Made by a program: the position numbers and the translations under genes. A DNA stretch of 64,000 bases from Chitinophagaceae bacterium. Its GTDB lineage: Bacteria > Bacteroidota > Bacteroidia > Chitinophagales > Chitinophagaceae. Shown here piece after piece: positions 44,124 through 53,800 of this stretch; positions within the stretch are counted from its first letter, which is position 1, and every line of letters starts with the position of its first letter. Location of the stretch: assembly GCA_016706055.1 (NCBI GenBank), contig JADJKL010000003.1:124001-188000 (forward strand), given 5' to 3'. Below the pieces are notes generated by a model. That model saw only the letters and a list, made by a program, of their open reading frames with translations. It made no database searches and was not told where the DNA came from.

Positions 44124-45999
44124 CTACGAATACAGGTATTTTTAAATTATGACGTACCGCATCAATGGTTTGTCCGAATAATAAATCTTTGATACCGCTG
44201 TGTCCATGTGCACCAATAACAAGCATATCAGCCTCATTCTCTTTTATTATTCTTACTATCTCTTTTGCTCTGTCGTTAAAGCCAAGTAAGCCAATCGCCT
44301 CAATTCCTTTTTCCTTTAATTGTTGAATGTAAATGTTTAATTGCTCCTGATCCTTTCGGGTTTCCAAATCATCTGTTTCTTTTTCCATGATTCTTGTGGT
44401 GGCACTTTCCACAATATGTATCAGTACGTACGAAGTTTTCTCATTCCCTTGGCCCATTGCATGAGTAATCAGTTTCAAATCATTTTTACTGAAGTCAAGA
44501 GCAATTGCTATTTTTTTGTATATAGGAATATTAAGTTGTTGAAGTGAACTGGCTTCAGGATGCAACTGAGCAGGAGTGATTATTTTTTTCTTTTTTAGCA
44601 TCGGGTAAACAGTTGCAACGATCAGTAAGCCAATAAAAAATATACTGGCCAGTATGATCACTATCTTCCAGACGAGATTATTGGAGGATACAAAAAATGC
44701 AGAAGCCTCTTCCCATACCATCCATATATTCAGATAAACCAATACTGCTGTAATAAGAGAAGCTACTACAATAGTCAATGGCTTGATCGCAAACTTCCCC
44801 ATCGTTTTTTTATCTCTGGTAAAATGTATCAATGGTATGATAGCAAACCCTAATTGAAGACTTAGCAATACCTGACTTAGAATAAGCAGGCTGTCAATAT
44901 TTTCTTCACCATTGATCAGTATTACTATAACCGCCGGAATAATGGCAATCAACCTTGTCATCAATCGCCGCATCCATGGTGCTATGCGAAGTTTCAGGTA
45001 ACCTTCCATTACAATCTGCCCCGCTAGTGTTCCGGTTATTGTTGAGCTTTGTCCTGCTGCAATGAGGGCCACTGCAAAAAGGATGGGTGCAAGTTTCGAT
45101 CCCAGCATGGGTTGCAGTAACTCATGTGCTTGTTTTATTTCACCAACATCTGTTCTGCCGGTTTTAAAAAATACGGTAGCCGCCAATACAAGAATAGCTG
45201 CATTTACAAAGAAGGCAAGATTTAATGCAATGGCACTGTCAATAAAATTTAATTTCAATGCTTTTTTTATGCCGGCATCATCTCTTTTTATTTTTCTTGT
45301 TTGCACCAGTGCAGAATGTAAGTAAAGATTATGCGGCATTACCGTCGCCCCAATAATACCAATGGCAATGAACAAGGCTGTATTATTAGGCATTGATGGA
45401 ATAAGACCTGTAGCTACTTCCGACAATACAGGCTTGGCCATGATAATTACAATCAAAAAGGAGATTCCGATGATGGCAATCAATGCTATGATGAATGCCT
45501 CCATTTTCCGCATGCCCAATCGTTGCAGCAGCAGGAATAAGAACGTATCTAATACAGTGATTGATACACCCCAGATTAATGGAAGGCCAGTTAATAATTG
45601 TATACCAATCGCCATTCCCAAAATTTCAGCAAGATCAGTTGCTGCAATAGCCAATTCAGCTAATCCGTAAAGTGCATAATTGATGTATCTCGGATATGTT
45701 TCCCTATTGGCCTGTGCCAAATCCCGTCTTCTTACAATGCCTAATCTTGCCGACAGACTTTGAAGCACCAAAGCCATCAGGTTACTCATCAATAAAACCC
45801 AGATGAGTTTATAACCAAACTGACTTCCGCCGGCAAGGTCGGTAGCCCAGTTGCCCGGATCCATATAACCTACACTAACAAGGTAGGCAGGCCCAAAGAA
45901 GGAAAGTATTTTTCTCCATCCTGTTCTTTTCAAACTGGTAGTGTCGACACTCTGGTGTACTTCACTTAAAGAAGCATAGTTATCATGTTTACGAGCCAT
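44113..45999 (-). CDS. mntH: Nramp-type Mn2+/Fe2+ transporter fused to a universal-stress domain
   Basis: 628 residues. The Nramp part (about 30-470) has eleven or so helices, with the metal-binding DPGNW at 47-51 in TM1 and MPHN at 221-224 in TM6, which coordinate divalent metals. From about 490 to the end lies a UspA domain (YKKIAIALDFSKNDLKLITH, and LVIGAHGHSGIKDLLFG, a nucleotide-binding type motif). Proton-driven uptake of Mn2+ or Fe2+. Its start overlaps the mntR stop by 11 bases, so mntR-mntH is one unit, and its expression is likely metal-repressed. Confidence 0.95.
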   Translation of the reverse strand: MARKHDNYASLSEVHQSVDTTSLKRTGWRKILSFFGPAYLVSVGYMDPGNWATDLAGGSQFGYKLIWVLLMSNLMALVLQSLSARLGIVRRRDLAQANRETYPRYINYALYGLAELAIAATDLAEILGMAIGIQLLTGLPLIWGVSITVLDTFLFLLLQRLGMRKMEAFIIALIAIIGISFLIVIIMAKPVLSEVATGLIPSMPNNTALFIAIGIIGATVMPHNLYLHSALVQTRKIKRDDAGIKKALKLNFIDSAIALNLAFFVNAAILVLAATVFFKTGRTDVGEIKQAHELLQPMLGSKLAPILFAVALIAAGQSSTITGTLAGQIVMEGYLKLRIAPWMRRLMTRLIAIIPAVIVILINGEENIDSLLILSQVLLSLQLGFAIIPLIHFTRDKKTMGKFAIKPLTIVVASLITAVLVYLNIWMVWEEASAFFVSSNNLVWKIVIILASIFFIGLLIVATVYPMLKKKKIITPAQLHPEASSLQQLNIPIYKKIAIALDFSKNDLKLITHAMGQGNEKTSYVLIHIVESATTRIMEKETDDLETRKDQEQLNIYIQQLKEKGIEAIGLLGFNDRAKEIVRIIKENEADMLVIGAHGHSGIKDLLFGQTIDAVRHNLKIPVFVVNV

Positions 46000-46654
46000 A
46001 ATTCACAAAAATATTTTTCGCCAGTTGTTCACTGATTGTAATTGCTGGCTGCCGGTTAATCTTAATTTCCATCGAATTGTCAAATTCAAATTTTTTCTTC
46101 ACTTCTACCTTTGTGCCGATTGCAATTTTTTTATGCTCCAGTAGTTCCAGTATTTCACTTGAGTGGTCACTTACACTTGCTACGGTTGAAATAGTGTTTA
46201 CAGGTAGTTCAGTAATACAGATTTTTTTACTGATTTCAATTTTGCCGTTTGCATCTGGTATCGGATCTCCATGAGGATCTACTCTCGGAAAACCAAGGTA
46301 TTCATCCAGCTTATCAATTAGTTTTTTATTGCTTACATGTTCAAGGTCTTCGGCTACTTCATGCACTTCATCCCAGGTAAATTTTAATTTTTCGGCTAGA
46401 AAAAACTCCCACAGACGATGTCTTCTTATTATACCCAAAGCCACTTTCGTTCCATCAGCTGTTAATCGAAAGCCTTGATAGGGTTGATAGTTCAGCAATT
46501 TCTTGGCTTTCAGTTTTTTCATCATATCCGTAATCGATGCAGGTTTTGATTGCAACTCTGCAGCCAATTCGTTAGTGGTTACCATTCCATCCACCTTTTG
46601 TAAATGGTAGATGGCTTTAATATAGTTTTCTTCGCTGGTTGTATAATTCAACAT
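45989..46654 (-). CDS. mntR: MntR/DtxR-family metal-dependent repressor
   Basis: 221 residues. N-terminal winged helix: YIKAIYHLQKVDGMVTTNEL, ASITDMMKKLKAKKLLNYQP, then GIIRRHRLWEFFLAEKLKFT and the dimerisation domain with metal ligands (EDLEHVSNKKLIDKLDEYLG, and PHGDPIPDANG). A C-terminal SH3-like/FeoA domain (VEVKKKFEFDNSMEIKINRQ) follows. Binds DNA when loaded with Mn2+ or Fe2+. A perfect palindrome overlaps its own promoter (46661-46690), and the next gene is the mntH transporter. Confidence 0.93.
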   Translation of the reverse strand: MLNYTTSEENYIKAIYHLQKVDGMVTTNELAAELQSKPASITDMMKKLKAKKLLNYQPYQGFRLTADGTKVALGIIRRHRLWEFFLAEKLKFTWDEVHEVAEDLEHVSNKKLIDKLDEYLGFPRVDPHGDPIPDANGKIEISKKICITELPVNTISTVASVSDHSSEILELLEHKKIAIGTKVEVKKKFEFDNSMEIKINRQPAITISEQLAKNIFVNYGS

Positions 46655-46660
46655 GGCTAA

Positions 46661-46704
46661 AAATAAATTTAGGCAAATCTAAATTTATTTATCAATAATT
46701 CAAA
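46661..46704 (-). promoter_or_regulatory. mntR promoter with palindromic operator over the -7 element
   Basis: AAATAAATTTAG (46661-46672), centre GCAAAT, CTAAATTTATTT (46679-46690) is a perfect 12-base inverted repeat. On the minus strand TAGATTTG (46681-46674) matches TAnnTTTG and TTTG (46704-46701) is 19 bases upstream. The operator therefore covers the -7 element, and the mntR ATG starts six bases beyond the palindrome. Confidence 0.75.
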
Positions 46705-46758
46705 ACTACTATGAATCTAATTTTGAAATACCTACTTTCGGGATATTAAAATTCAGGT

Positions 46759-47732
46759 ATGCAGGGCATCAGAAAATATTTGATAGTTTTTGTAGCAATT
46801 GCCAGTTTAGCTGGATGCAAACAGAAAAAGAAGATCAATTTGTCAGGAGAAGAAACAGTAGCTGTTAACGACTTCATTGATTTTTTCGCTCCGCTTGATT
46901 TGCCATTGGAGTTTGCTGATACCAGCTTGTTAAAAGCTAAAAAGGATAATGACTCGCTACTCATCAGTCAGAAAAATTTTAATCAATTTGTACCAGATTC
47001 AGTTTTGCAGCAAGTGTATGCAAAAGGAGTAAAGCCTAAAATTTATGTATTGGGAAAAGTAACAGTGCCAAAAGCAGAAACTTATCTTTTGTAAAAACTG
47101 TTACCAACGATAAGAAAGCTGTTTTCGTTCTTGGGTTTGATAAAGATCAAAAATTTATTGCAGGCATGCCCGTGCTGCGTCCCGATCTAAAGTCTTCTAC
47201 TGAGCAATCGGTAAGTATGGATAGAAAATATTCCATCACAAAAAAAGTAGTATTGAAAAATACTGACGGTTCAGTAAGTGAAGGAAGAGATGTGTATGTG
47301 CTGAATAACGGCGCAAAAAATTTTATGCTTATCATGACAGATGCATTGGATGATAAAATAACTGAACTGATTAATCCTATTGATACACTTCCAAGAAAAA
47401 ATAAATATTCGGCTGATTATAGCAGTGGTAAAATGAGCCTTGTTTCAATACGAGATGGAAGAAGCGCAGGAAAGATTAGCTTCTTTATCCATTTTGAAAA
47501 AAGCAATGCAGCATGTATTGGTGAGTTAAAAGGCGAAGCAATAATGAAAACTGCTAACACTGCTGTGTACCAGGTTGGTGGCGATCCTTGCCAGCTACAA
47601 TTTATTTTTTCATCATCTGCTGTAACATTAAAAGAGATAGAAGGATGTGGATCAAGACGTGGATTAAATTGTTCTTTCGATGGAAGCTTTGCAAAAAAGA
47701 AAGTCAGTAAATCTGCGAATAAGTCGAAGTAA
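46759..47732 (+). CDS. Lipoprotein of unknown function, broken by one missing base
   Basis: Lipobox SLAGC (Cys20). The first frame runs to 47094 with NDFIDFFAPLDLPLEFADTS and stops after PKAETYLL. Adding one T to the four-T run at 47087-47090 joins it to the next frame (FVKTVTNDKKAVFVLGFDKD) and gives 324 residues. The second half contains PVLRPDLKSSTEQSVSMDRK, EGRDVYVLNNGAKNFMLIMT and GDPCQLQFIFS with two Cys. No family recognised. It is upstream of the phosphorylase gene by about 157 bases. Confidence 0.75.
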
Positions 47733-47889
47733 ATTAAAGCCTATTTTATTATTACCTTTCAAACTATTCCAATCGGAATAATCAACGTAGTAATTAGTTG
47801 TCATACTTATTAAATAATCATAATCAATAAAGAAGTCAAAATGGAGATAAACTATTATCTTGCGGCTTCGTGTAAAAAACACACAAACT

Positions 47890-49545
47890 ATGAATTTTAC
47901 CCAATTTTCCGTTCCGTATCCAATTGAAGAAACGTACAAAAAAAGAGTGGCTTATTTTTCAATGGAGTTTGCCACGCATCAACCGTTAAAAATATATAGT
48001 GGAGGTTTGGGCTTTTTAGCTGGCTCACACTTACGCAGTGCTTATGAGCTTAAGCAAAACCTAATAGGTGTTGGTATACTATGGAAGTTTGGATATTATG
48101 ATCAAGAACGTAACCAGGATCAGACATTGGATGTGTCATGGAACGAAAAAAATTATAGTTTTTTAGAAGATACAGGCATTAAGTTTCAGATTAACATTCA
48201 TGAACATCCAGTGTGGGTGAAAGTTTTGTACCTGAATCCAGAAACATTTAAAACAGCTCCGTTGTTTTTATTGTCAACAGATGTTCCCGAGAATGATTAT
48301 GTGTCGCAAACAATTACACATCGGCTGTACGATGCGAATGTTGCCACCAAAGTAGCACAGTTTATTTTACTAGGTGTTGGCGGCGCTAAGTTGATGGATA
48401 TATTAAATTTCAATCCCGAGCTATACCATTTAAATGAAGCACACGGTTTATCCGCTGCATTCTATCTCTACAAAAAGTATAACAACAAAATAGAAGAAGT
48501 AAGAAAGCGTTTAGTTTTTACTACACATACACCGGAAGAAGCAGGCAACGAGAAGCATGATATTTATTTATGTCATAAGATGAGTTACTTCTGTGGCCTT
48601 TCGGTAGATGAAGTAAAGAAACTTACCGGTATGCCGGAAGATCAGTTCAATCATTCATTAGCCGCCTTGCGGTTTGCACAATTGGCTAATGGCGTTTCGC
48701 AACTGCATGGCCATGTGTCAAGACATATGTGGAGCAAGTATTCAAACATTTGCAATATCATTTCCATCACCAATGCACAAAACTGGAAGTACTGGGCCGA
48801 TAAGCAACTGTACAAGTTTAAAGAAGCAGGAGATGATTACGGAATTGATGACCGTAAAAAATATTTAAAGAAAAGAGCATTTGAAATAGTAGCTGACCAA
48901 ACAGGAAAAATTTTTAACCCCGATGTATTCACCATTGTGTGGGCCAGAAGATTTGCCGGTTATAAAAGAGCTGGCTTAATTACAACAGCAGAAGAACGTT
49001 TCCACAAACTGATGAACAGCACAAAATATCCTGTACAGATTATTTGGGCGGGCAAACCTTACCCGGTAGATCATCCTGCCATCAGCGAATTCAATCAACT
49101 GGTGCATTTAAGTAAGCAATACAAAAATGTCGCAGTGCTTATTGGCTACGAACTCACTCTATCCAAAAGAATGAAACAGGCCTCTGACTGTTGGTTAAAT
49201 AATCCAAGAGTGCCACGAGAAGCGTCTGGCACCAGTGGAATGACCGCTGCTATGAATGGTGCTGTAAACTTTTCTACCGATGATGGATGGATACCAGAAT
49301 TTATCAATCATGGTCATAACGGGTTTGTAATACCGAAAGCTGATTATGATAATATGGCTACACATGAGCAGGATGAATATGATTTGAATAAATTATATGA
49401 AATTCTAGAGAATGAAATTCTTCCATTGTATTACAACGATTACAAAACCTGGCGACAGATTATGAAGAATGGAATGCAGGATGTTCGTTTCCAGTTCGAC
49501 AGTAATCGCATGGCACATGAGTATTATACTCTATTGTACAAATAA
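47890..49545 (+). CDS. Alpha-glucan phosphorylase, short Bacteroidota form
   Basis: 551 residues from the ATG at 47890 (MNFTQFSVPYP); an upstream extension is not conserved-looking. GT35 enzyme releasing glucose 1-phosphate from maltodextrin or glycogen with PLP. Seen: AYFSMEFATHQPLKIYSGGL, LVFTTHTPEEAG, FTIVWARRFAGYKRAGL, ASDCWLNNPRVPREASGTSG and TAAMNGAVNFSTDDGW. The PLP Lys would be in the family stretch EASGTSGMTA, where the usual K follows as KF; here it reads M-T, so the cofactor Lys is not obvious and should be checked. Terminator follows. Confidence 0.88.
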   Translation: MNFTQFSVPYPIEETYKKRVAYFSMEFATHQPLKIYSGGLGFLAGSHLRSAYELKQNLIGVGILWKFGYYDQERNQDQTLDVSWNEKNYSFLEDTGIKFQINIHEHPVWVKVLYLNPETFKTAPLFLLSTDVPENDYVSQTITHRLYDANVATKVAQFILLGVGGAKLMDILNFNPELYHLNEAHGLSAAFYLYKKYNNKIEEVRKRLVFTTHTPEEAGNEKHDIYLCHKMSYFCGLSVDEVKKLTGMPEDQFNHSLAALRFAQLANGVSQLHGHVSRHMWSKYSNICNIISITNAQNWKYWADKQLYKFKEAGDDYGIDDRKKYLKKRAFEIVADQTGKIFNPDVFTIVWARRFAGYKRAGLITTAEERFHKLMNSTKYPVQIIWAGKPYPVDHPAISEFNQLVHLSKQYKNVAVLIGYELTLSKRMKQASDCWLNNPRVPREASGTSGMTAAMNGAVNFSTDDGWIPEFINHGHNGFVIPKADYDNMATHEQDEYDLNKLYEILENEILPLYYNDYKTWRQIMKNGMQDVRFQFDSNRMAHEYYTLLYK

Positions 49546-49570
49546 TAAAAGCTAATTATAATATCGAATC

Positions 49571-49605
49571 AAAGCCTCTGTAAAATACACAGAGGCTTTT
49601 TATTT
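49571..49605 (+). terminator. Terminator of the glucan phosphorylase gene
   Basis: AAAGCCTCTGT (49571-49581), loop AAAATAC, ACAGAGGCTTT (49589-49599), then T run. Confidence 0.9.
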
Positions 49606-49715
49606 AATAGTCAGATTAAATTGTGTAAGAGACTTAAATTTGTTTATTGGTGTCTTTGCTAATACCAACACCAGTAAAGTGTCGTTTACGATTTTATACA
49701 ACAAGAATAGGGAAA

Positions 49716-51241
49716 TTAATTCTTGTCATGTTTATGATCTTTCTCCAAATGCTCTTTCAATAAATCCTTTCCATAATCATTACCATTTGGTGTGCGAACA
49801 ACGGTATGGATATGTGTTTTAACAGGGCCTGAATTTGGGTTTGATTCATCATAAACGAACACAGGTGTTTGGTGGTCAAATTCTATTAATACCACTGGAC
49901 TATGAATGCGGTAATAAAAGGGACCATCTGTTTTATCGCCTTGCACCCAAGTGAAATGTGTTTCATTTAAATGATGCCTAACATCTTCCATTTTAATTTT
50001 GGCTTGTCCCTCTGTTATGTTGTTTACATATTCTGCAATTAAATCAAGCAAAGCATTTTTTTGTTTTTTGGATAGCTCTTTGGCTGCAATACCTGTTGTT
50101 GCAATAATTTCATTGTCTCTAAATGCTTCTGAGCGGTTAAAATCATAATCTTTTTTATGAAAAAATGTTGCCTTTTCTTTTTGCTTTCTATTGAGAGAGA
50201 GATAAAATTCAACCCTTTTCTTTCTTCTACTTCAAAAGTTCGCAATCCTTTATGCTCACCTGAATCGATGTGATTTGGTTCGGAACCCATAAAAGTTGGC
50301 GTCATTACAACTTGGTCGCCCAAAACAAAATAATTAATTATCAAATGATGACCTTCTATTTGCCAACCATACGGCTCCATATCAGACGGTGTTCCGTAAA
50401 AAGTAAACCAATATTTTTCTCCACCCAGTGCTTTCACTTCAGGTACTAAGGTTGCCAAATAAGCTTCCATAGTCATGATGTCTTTTGTTTTTTGTAATCC
50501 TCTGGCACTTAAACCTTCTTTCAAAATGGCAAATACCAATTCTTTTTGCTTGGCATTCATATCTTCCAAACAAACACCAGCCCTTTTCCAAGATTCAATA
50601 TTGTGCCATCTTCTCCATTCATCGGATTCAATCGGAAAAGTGCTTATTGTTTTCTGTTGTTCAGTAAGCGTTTCGATAAATGCTATCACTGCATTTTTAA
50701 TAGCAACAGTGGATACTCCTGTTTTTTTAATTGGAAAAAGGTTTTCTATTGGCTTGCCATCTGTTGTGATGCCGACATAAGGCTTAGTAAATAAAGCTGT
50801 TTCTTCAGGTGAATTGGGCGTAGGAAAAAGCATTTGTGTTGGTCTTACTTTTGCATCCAATCCGTCAAGAAAACCCCAACTTTCAACTTTTTCTTGCACT
50901 TGATTTTTCTCCAAAACAAGTAACCGCCAAAAATCGGATTTATGCTGGGCTGCTATATATCTATATCCGATGGATCTACCCATTATAGAGTCGGGGAAAG
51001 AAATGGTTTGTTGATAAAGCCCATTTGCATCTGAAGTTTGTGGAAACATACTGACCTGATCAACAGTTACATCTTGCACATAAGGTTGTAAAAACCACAT
51101 AACTGCCACCGAATCTGGATTTTTTATTTCGGTGATTTTGAGTTTGAAGTTTACTTGATGCTCTTTGCTAGGAATAACTTCTTGCGCATTTACTAAGTTG
51201 AAAAGCAAAATGACAAGCAGGATTAAGAATGTTTTTTTCAT
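49716..51241 (-). CDS. Secreted DUF3500-like protein, broken by one missing base
   Basis: Signal peptide ends in NLVNAQ. The N-terminal part (about 25-130) is a beta domain; the rest matches my memory of DUF3500: FIETLTEQQKTISTFPIESD, WRRWHNIESWKRAGVCLEDM, YWFTFYGTPSDMEPYGWQIE with GHHLIINYF, and the C-terminal YYRIHSPVVLIEFDHQ, then HIHTVVRTPNGNDYGKDLL. The two frames are joined by adding one T to the four-base run at 50204-50207, giving LNFYLSLNRKQKEKATFFHK and 508 residues. Function unknown; periplasmic or secreted. The His-rich end (KDHKHDKN) may be flexible. Confidence 0.85.
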
Positions 51242-51299
51242 TTACTACATTAGTTTTTTTTAGAAGTGGTATTTTGTTTTGTTGTCTGCTTTTGCCTTA

Positions 51300-53444
51300 T
51301 CAGTTGTACTTATTAGTCTGGTCGAAACCGCATTGCCATAAAACAAAAGCGTACCGAGCTGCCTGTTCTTTAATGGCTGCTTCTTTGCTTGTCATATCAC
51401 CGCCATGTCCACCATTGAAATTTACTTTTAGCAAAACAGGCTTACCTGATGTTGTTGCATGTTGCGATGCTGCTGCAAATTTTCCGCCTTGCCAACAATT
51501 TACTCTTTGGTCGTCCCAACCCGTTATTACTAACATTGCGGGATAGCTTACTCCTTTTTGAATATGCAATAAAGCGTCGCTTTCCATCATTGAAAAATAT
51601 TCATTGATATTATCCAAAGTTCCAAAATCAGCTGCCTGTGTTTTGCCACCAGCCGAATATTCGAAACGCAAAATATTTAGAACAGATGCCTCTGGTATAG
51701 CACAAGCCCAAAGGTCGGGCCGCTCGGTTATTGCCCTGCCAATAAGTATTCCACCAGCACTACCTCCCTCGCAAGCTAAATGAGTTTTGGATGTATAGCC
51801 TTTGGCGATTAAATATTCTGCACAAGCATTAAAATCTTTCCATGTATTGGGCTTACTCTGCATGGTGCCTGCCTTGTGCCAGTTGTCTCCTTTTTCGCCG
51901 CCACCCCGTACATGGGCAATGCACACAACCATGCCTTTGTTTGCAAGCAGTGCAAAAGTTCTATTAAATTCAGGAGCCCAGGTAGTTCCATAAGCACCAT
52001 AGCCATTTAAAAGAGCAATATTATTTCCGTTCATTTTCAAATCTTTTCTTCGGATAATGGTTAGGGGAACCAATGTGCCATCATAGCTTGCCACTTCTAT
52101 TTCTTCTACCTTTAGATTGCTTGCTAAAGGCAATGGCGTATAAGTATAATATTTACTTGGTATTTCTATTTTACTTGCAATATCCCCATACGAAAGTTGA
52201 ACAGGATTTGCCCAATCTTCCCTTACAATAAATACACTGTCATTTTTACTCTTCTTTGTTCCAATATATCTTGTTCTTGCTGTATATTCTTTAAAAGGCG
52301 AAGTAGTGATTTTATAAGTAGGTAAATATATAAATTTAGAATAGGTAGTTATTCCGTTCTTTTTAAAAGGAACAATGAGATAATTTTTAGTTTGACCAAT
52401 AGCTTCATTATCTATTGGGTCGGATTGTTCAGCTAAAATAGTTTTAGGTGCTGCAGAAAGATTATTTAAATCCAGCATTTTTAATTTTCCATTGGGGGCA
52501 TCTTTAAAAGAAGTATAAATAATTTTATTATTATAGAAGTAAATGTAATCTGAAACGTCTTCAACTTCTCTATCAAATAAGTTTAGCCACTTATTGTCAG
52601 TACCTGATTTTCGATAGTATATTTCTGAAGGCGAAATTGGCGCAAATTCATAATTACAGCCTTTAAATGTTTTAATCTCCCATAGATATCTTTCATCTGT
52701 ATAGCTCATTACTTCAGGATTTGTTTGTTTGCTTACAATTATTTTGTCAAGCGAAGTATCTGTTCCAATAATATGGGTTTTAAAAATCTCATCATTATGA
52801 GAATAACTCTCACGGGGATTATAGGTGGGACGCTGAATATAATATAACACTCCATCTTGGTTATTCATAAATCCTTTATAGCTGCCTTCTATTTTATCGG
52901 GCAGTATTTTGTTTTCAGCAATGCTATAGATTTTTACTTCATTTATTTCCTTTCCACCTTCCAGCGCATAAATCGCAATAAATTTTTCCGAAGGGTCGAT
53001 GTCATAGGCATATATGTTGTAATTCTCTCCCCACATTTCGGGTGTCGCAATCACTTGTGGTAAATTTGAATTATCCAATTGCCTGTAAACTTTAAATTTT
53101 CCTTCTCCCGATTTTACCTGATTGTAGAAAATGGATTTGCCTACACGTCTTATACTAAATTTTTGTTCAGGTTGAACAATGCCCAAATTTGTCAGTTCGT
53201 TAAATAATGTATTAGCGTAGGGTAGTTTATTTAGAATGCTATCTGTAAAATTTGCCTGCGATTTAAACCAGTCTGCTACTGCTGGATTTTTCAGATCTTC
53301 CAACCAACGATAGGGATCTTTTACAGTTACGTTATGCCAAGTATCGCTGCTGTCAACTGTTTTGGTGGTAGGGTAGTTAAATTGTGCTTTTAAACTTTGT
53401 ACGAAGCAGAGAATAAAGACAAAACAAAGTATTTGTTGTCTCAT
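51300..53444 (-). CDS. Prolyl oligopeptidase (S9A family)
   Basis: 714 residues with a signal peptide (ends near LKAQ), so periplasmic or secreted. Cuts after proline in short peptides. An N-terminal propeller (about 70-420) gates the hydrolase: WHNVTVKDPYRWLEDLKNPA at the start is typical. Catalytic Ser in CEGGSAGGILIGRAIT, Asp in ITGWDDQRVN, His in NGGHGGD. It shares a strand with the DUF3500-like gene, 58 bases upstream of it, and is probably co-transcribed. Confidence 0.95.
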   Translation of the reverse strand: MRQQILCFVFILCFVQSLKAQFNYPTTKTVDSSDTWHNVTVKDPYRWLEDLKNPAVADWFKSQANFTDSILNKLPYANTLFNELTNLGIVQPEQKFSIRRVGKSIFYNQVKSGEGKFKVYRQLDNSNLPQVIATPEMWGENYNIYAYDIDPSEKFIAIYALEGGKEINEVKIYSIAENKILPDKIEGSYKGFMNNQDGVLYYIQRPTYNPRESYSHNDEIFKTHIIGTDTSLDKIIVSKQTNPEVMSYTDERYLWEIKTFKGCNYEFAPISPSEIYYRKSGTDNKWLNLFDREVEDVSDYIYFYNNKIIYTSFKDAPNGKLKMLDLNNLSAAPKTILAEQSDPIDNEAIGQTKNYLIVPFKKNGITTYSKFIYLPTYKITTSPFKEYTARTRYIGTKKSKNDSVFIVREDWANPVQLSYGDIASKIEIPSKYYTYTPLPLASNLKVEEIEVASYDGTLVPLTIIRRKDLKMNGNNIALLNGYGAYGTTWAPEFNRTFALLANKGMVVCIAHVRGGGEKGDNWHKAGTMQSKPNTWKDFNACAEYLIAKGYTSKTHLACEGGSAGGILIGRAITERPDLWACAIPEASVLNILRFEYSAGGKTQAADFGTLDNINEYFSMMESDALLHIQKGVSYPAMLVITGWDDQRVNCWQGGKFAAASQHATTSGKPVLLKVNFNGGHGGDMTSKEAAIKEQAARYAFVLWQCGFDQTNKYN

Positions 53445-53800
53445 AATATTGAATTATTGAAGTGTGTTTAATGGCGTTGCAGGCAACATATAAATTTATG
53501 ATTTAGGATGAACTTTGCGAAAAAAAGTTAGTATTGAAAGAAAGTCTTTAGTGTTATACATTTTGGAGGAGCCTTTGGATGGTAGACTGTTGTTTGGACA
53601 ATTCAATGTTTTGTCGAAAATTTTTCCTCCATTGTAACTTTTCTAAAAAAAGCAGTACGCCGCAGTTGTATCTTGCTGTTGGCAAACTAGCATAGCAAAT
53701 ATGCCAACGGCATTAGCAAGATTACTTCGGCGAATTGGCGATGCTTTGCAATTGAAAGATTTTTCTTGCCTCGCAATTACGAACTTCTTAATTTTAACCA
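53445..53800. other. Intergenic region with degenerate repeats
   Basis: No gene is seen. A GTTGGCA/TGCCAAC hairpin lies at about 53680-53711. From 53717 to 53784 the minus strand reads like a worn copy of the TGCGAGG..GAAGCAATC class of short repeats that I recall in many Bacteroidota intergenic regions. No promoter-like element is confident before the 72-residue gene. Confidence 0.5.
53717..53784 (-). repeat. Degenerate TGCGAGG-type intergenic repeat
   Basis: On the minus strand: AATTGCGAGGCAAGAAAAAT, then CTTTCAATTGCAAAGCATCG and CCAATTCGCCGAAGTAATC. The phrases TTGCGAGG and GAAGTAATC resemble the TGCGAGG..ACGAAGCAATC family. Identification rests on memory, not a search. Confidence 0.4.
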
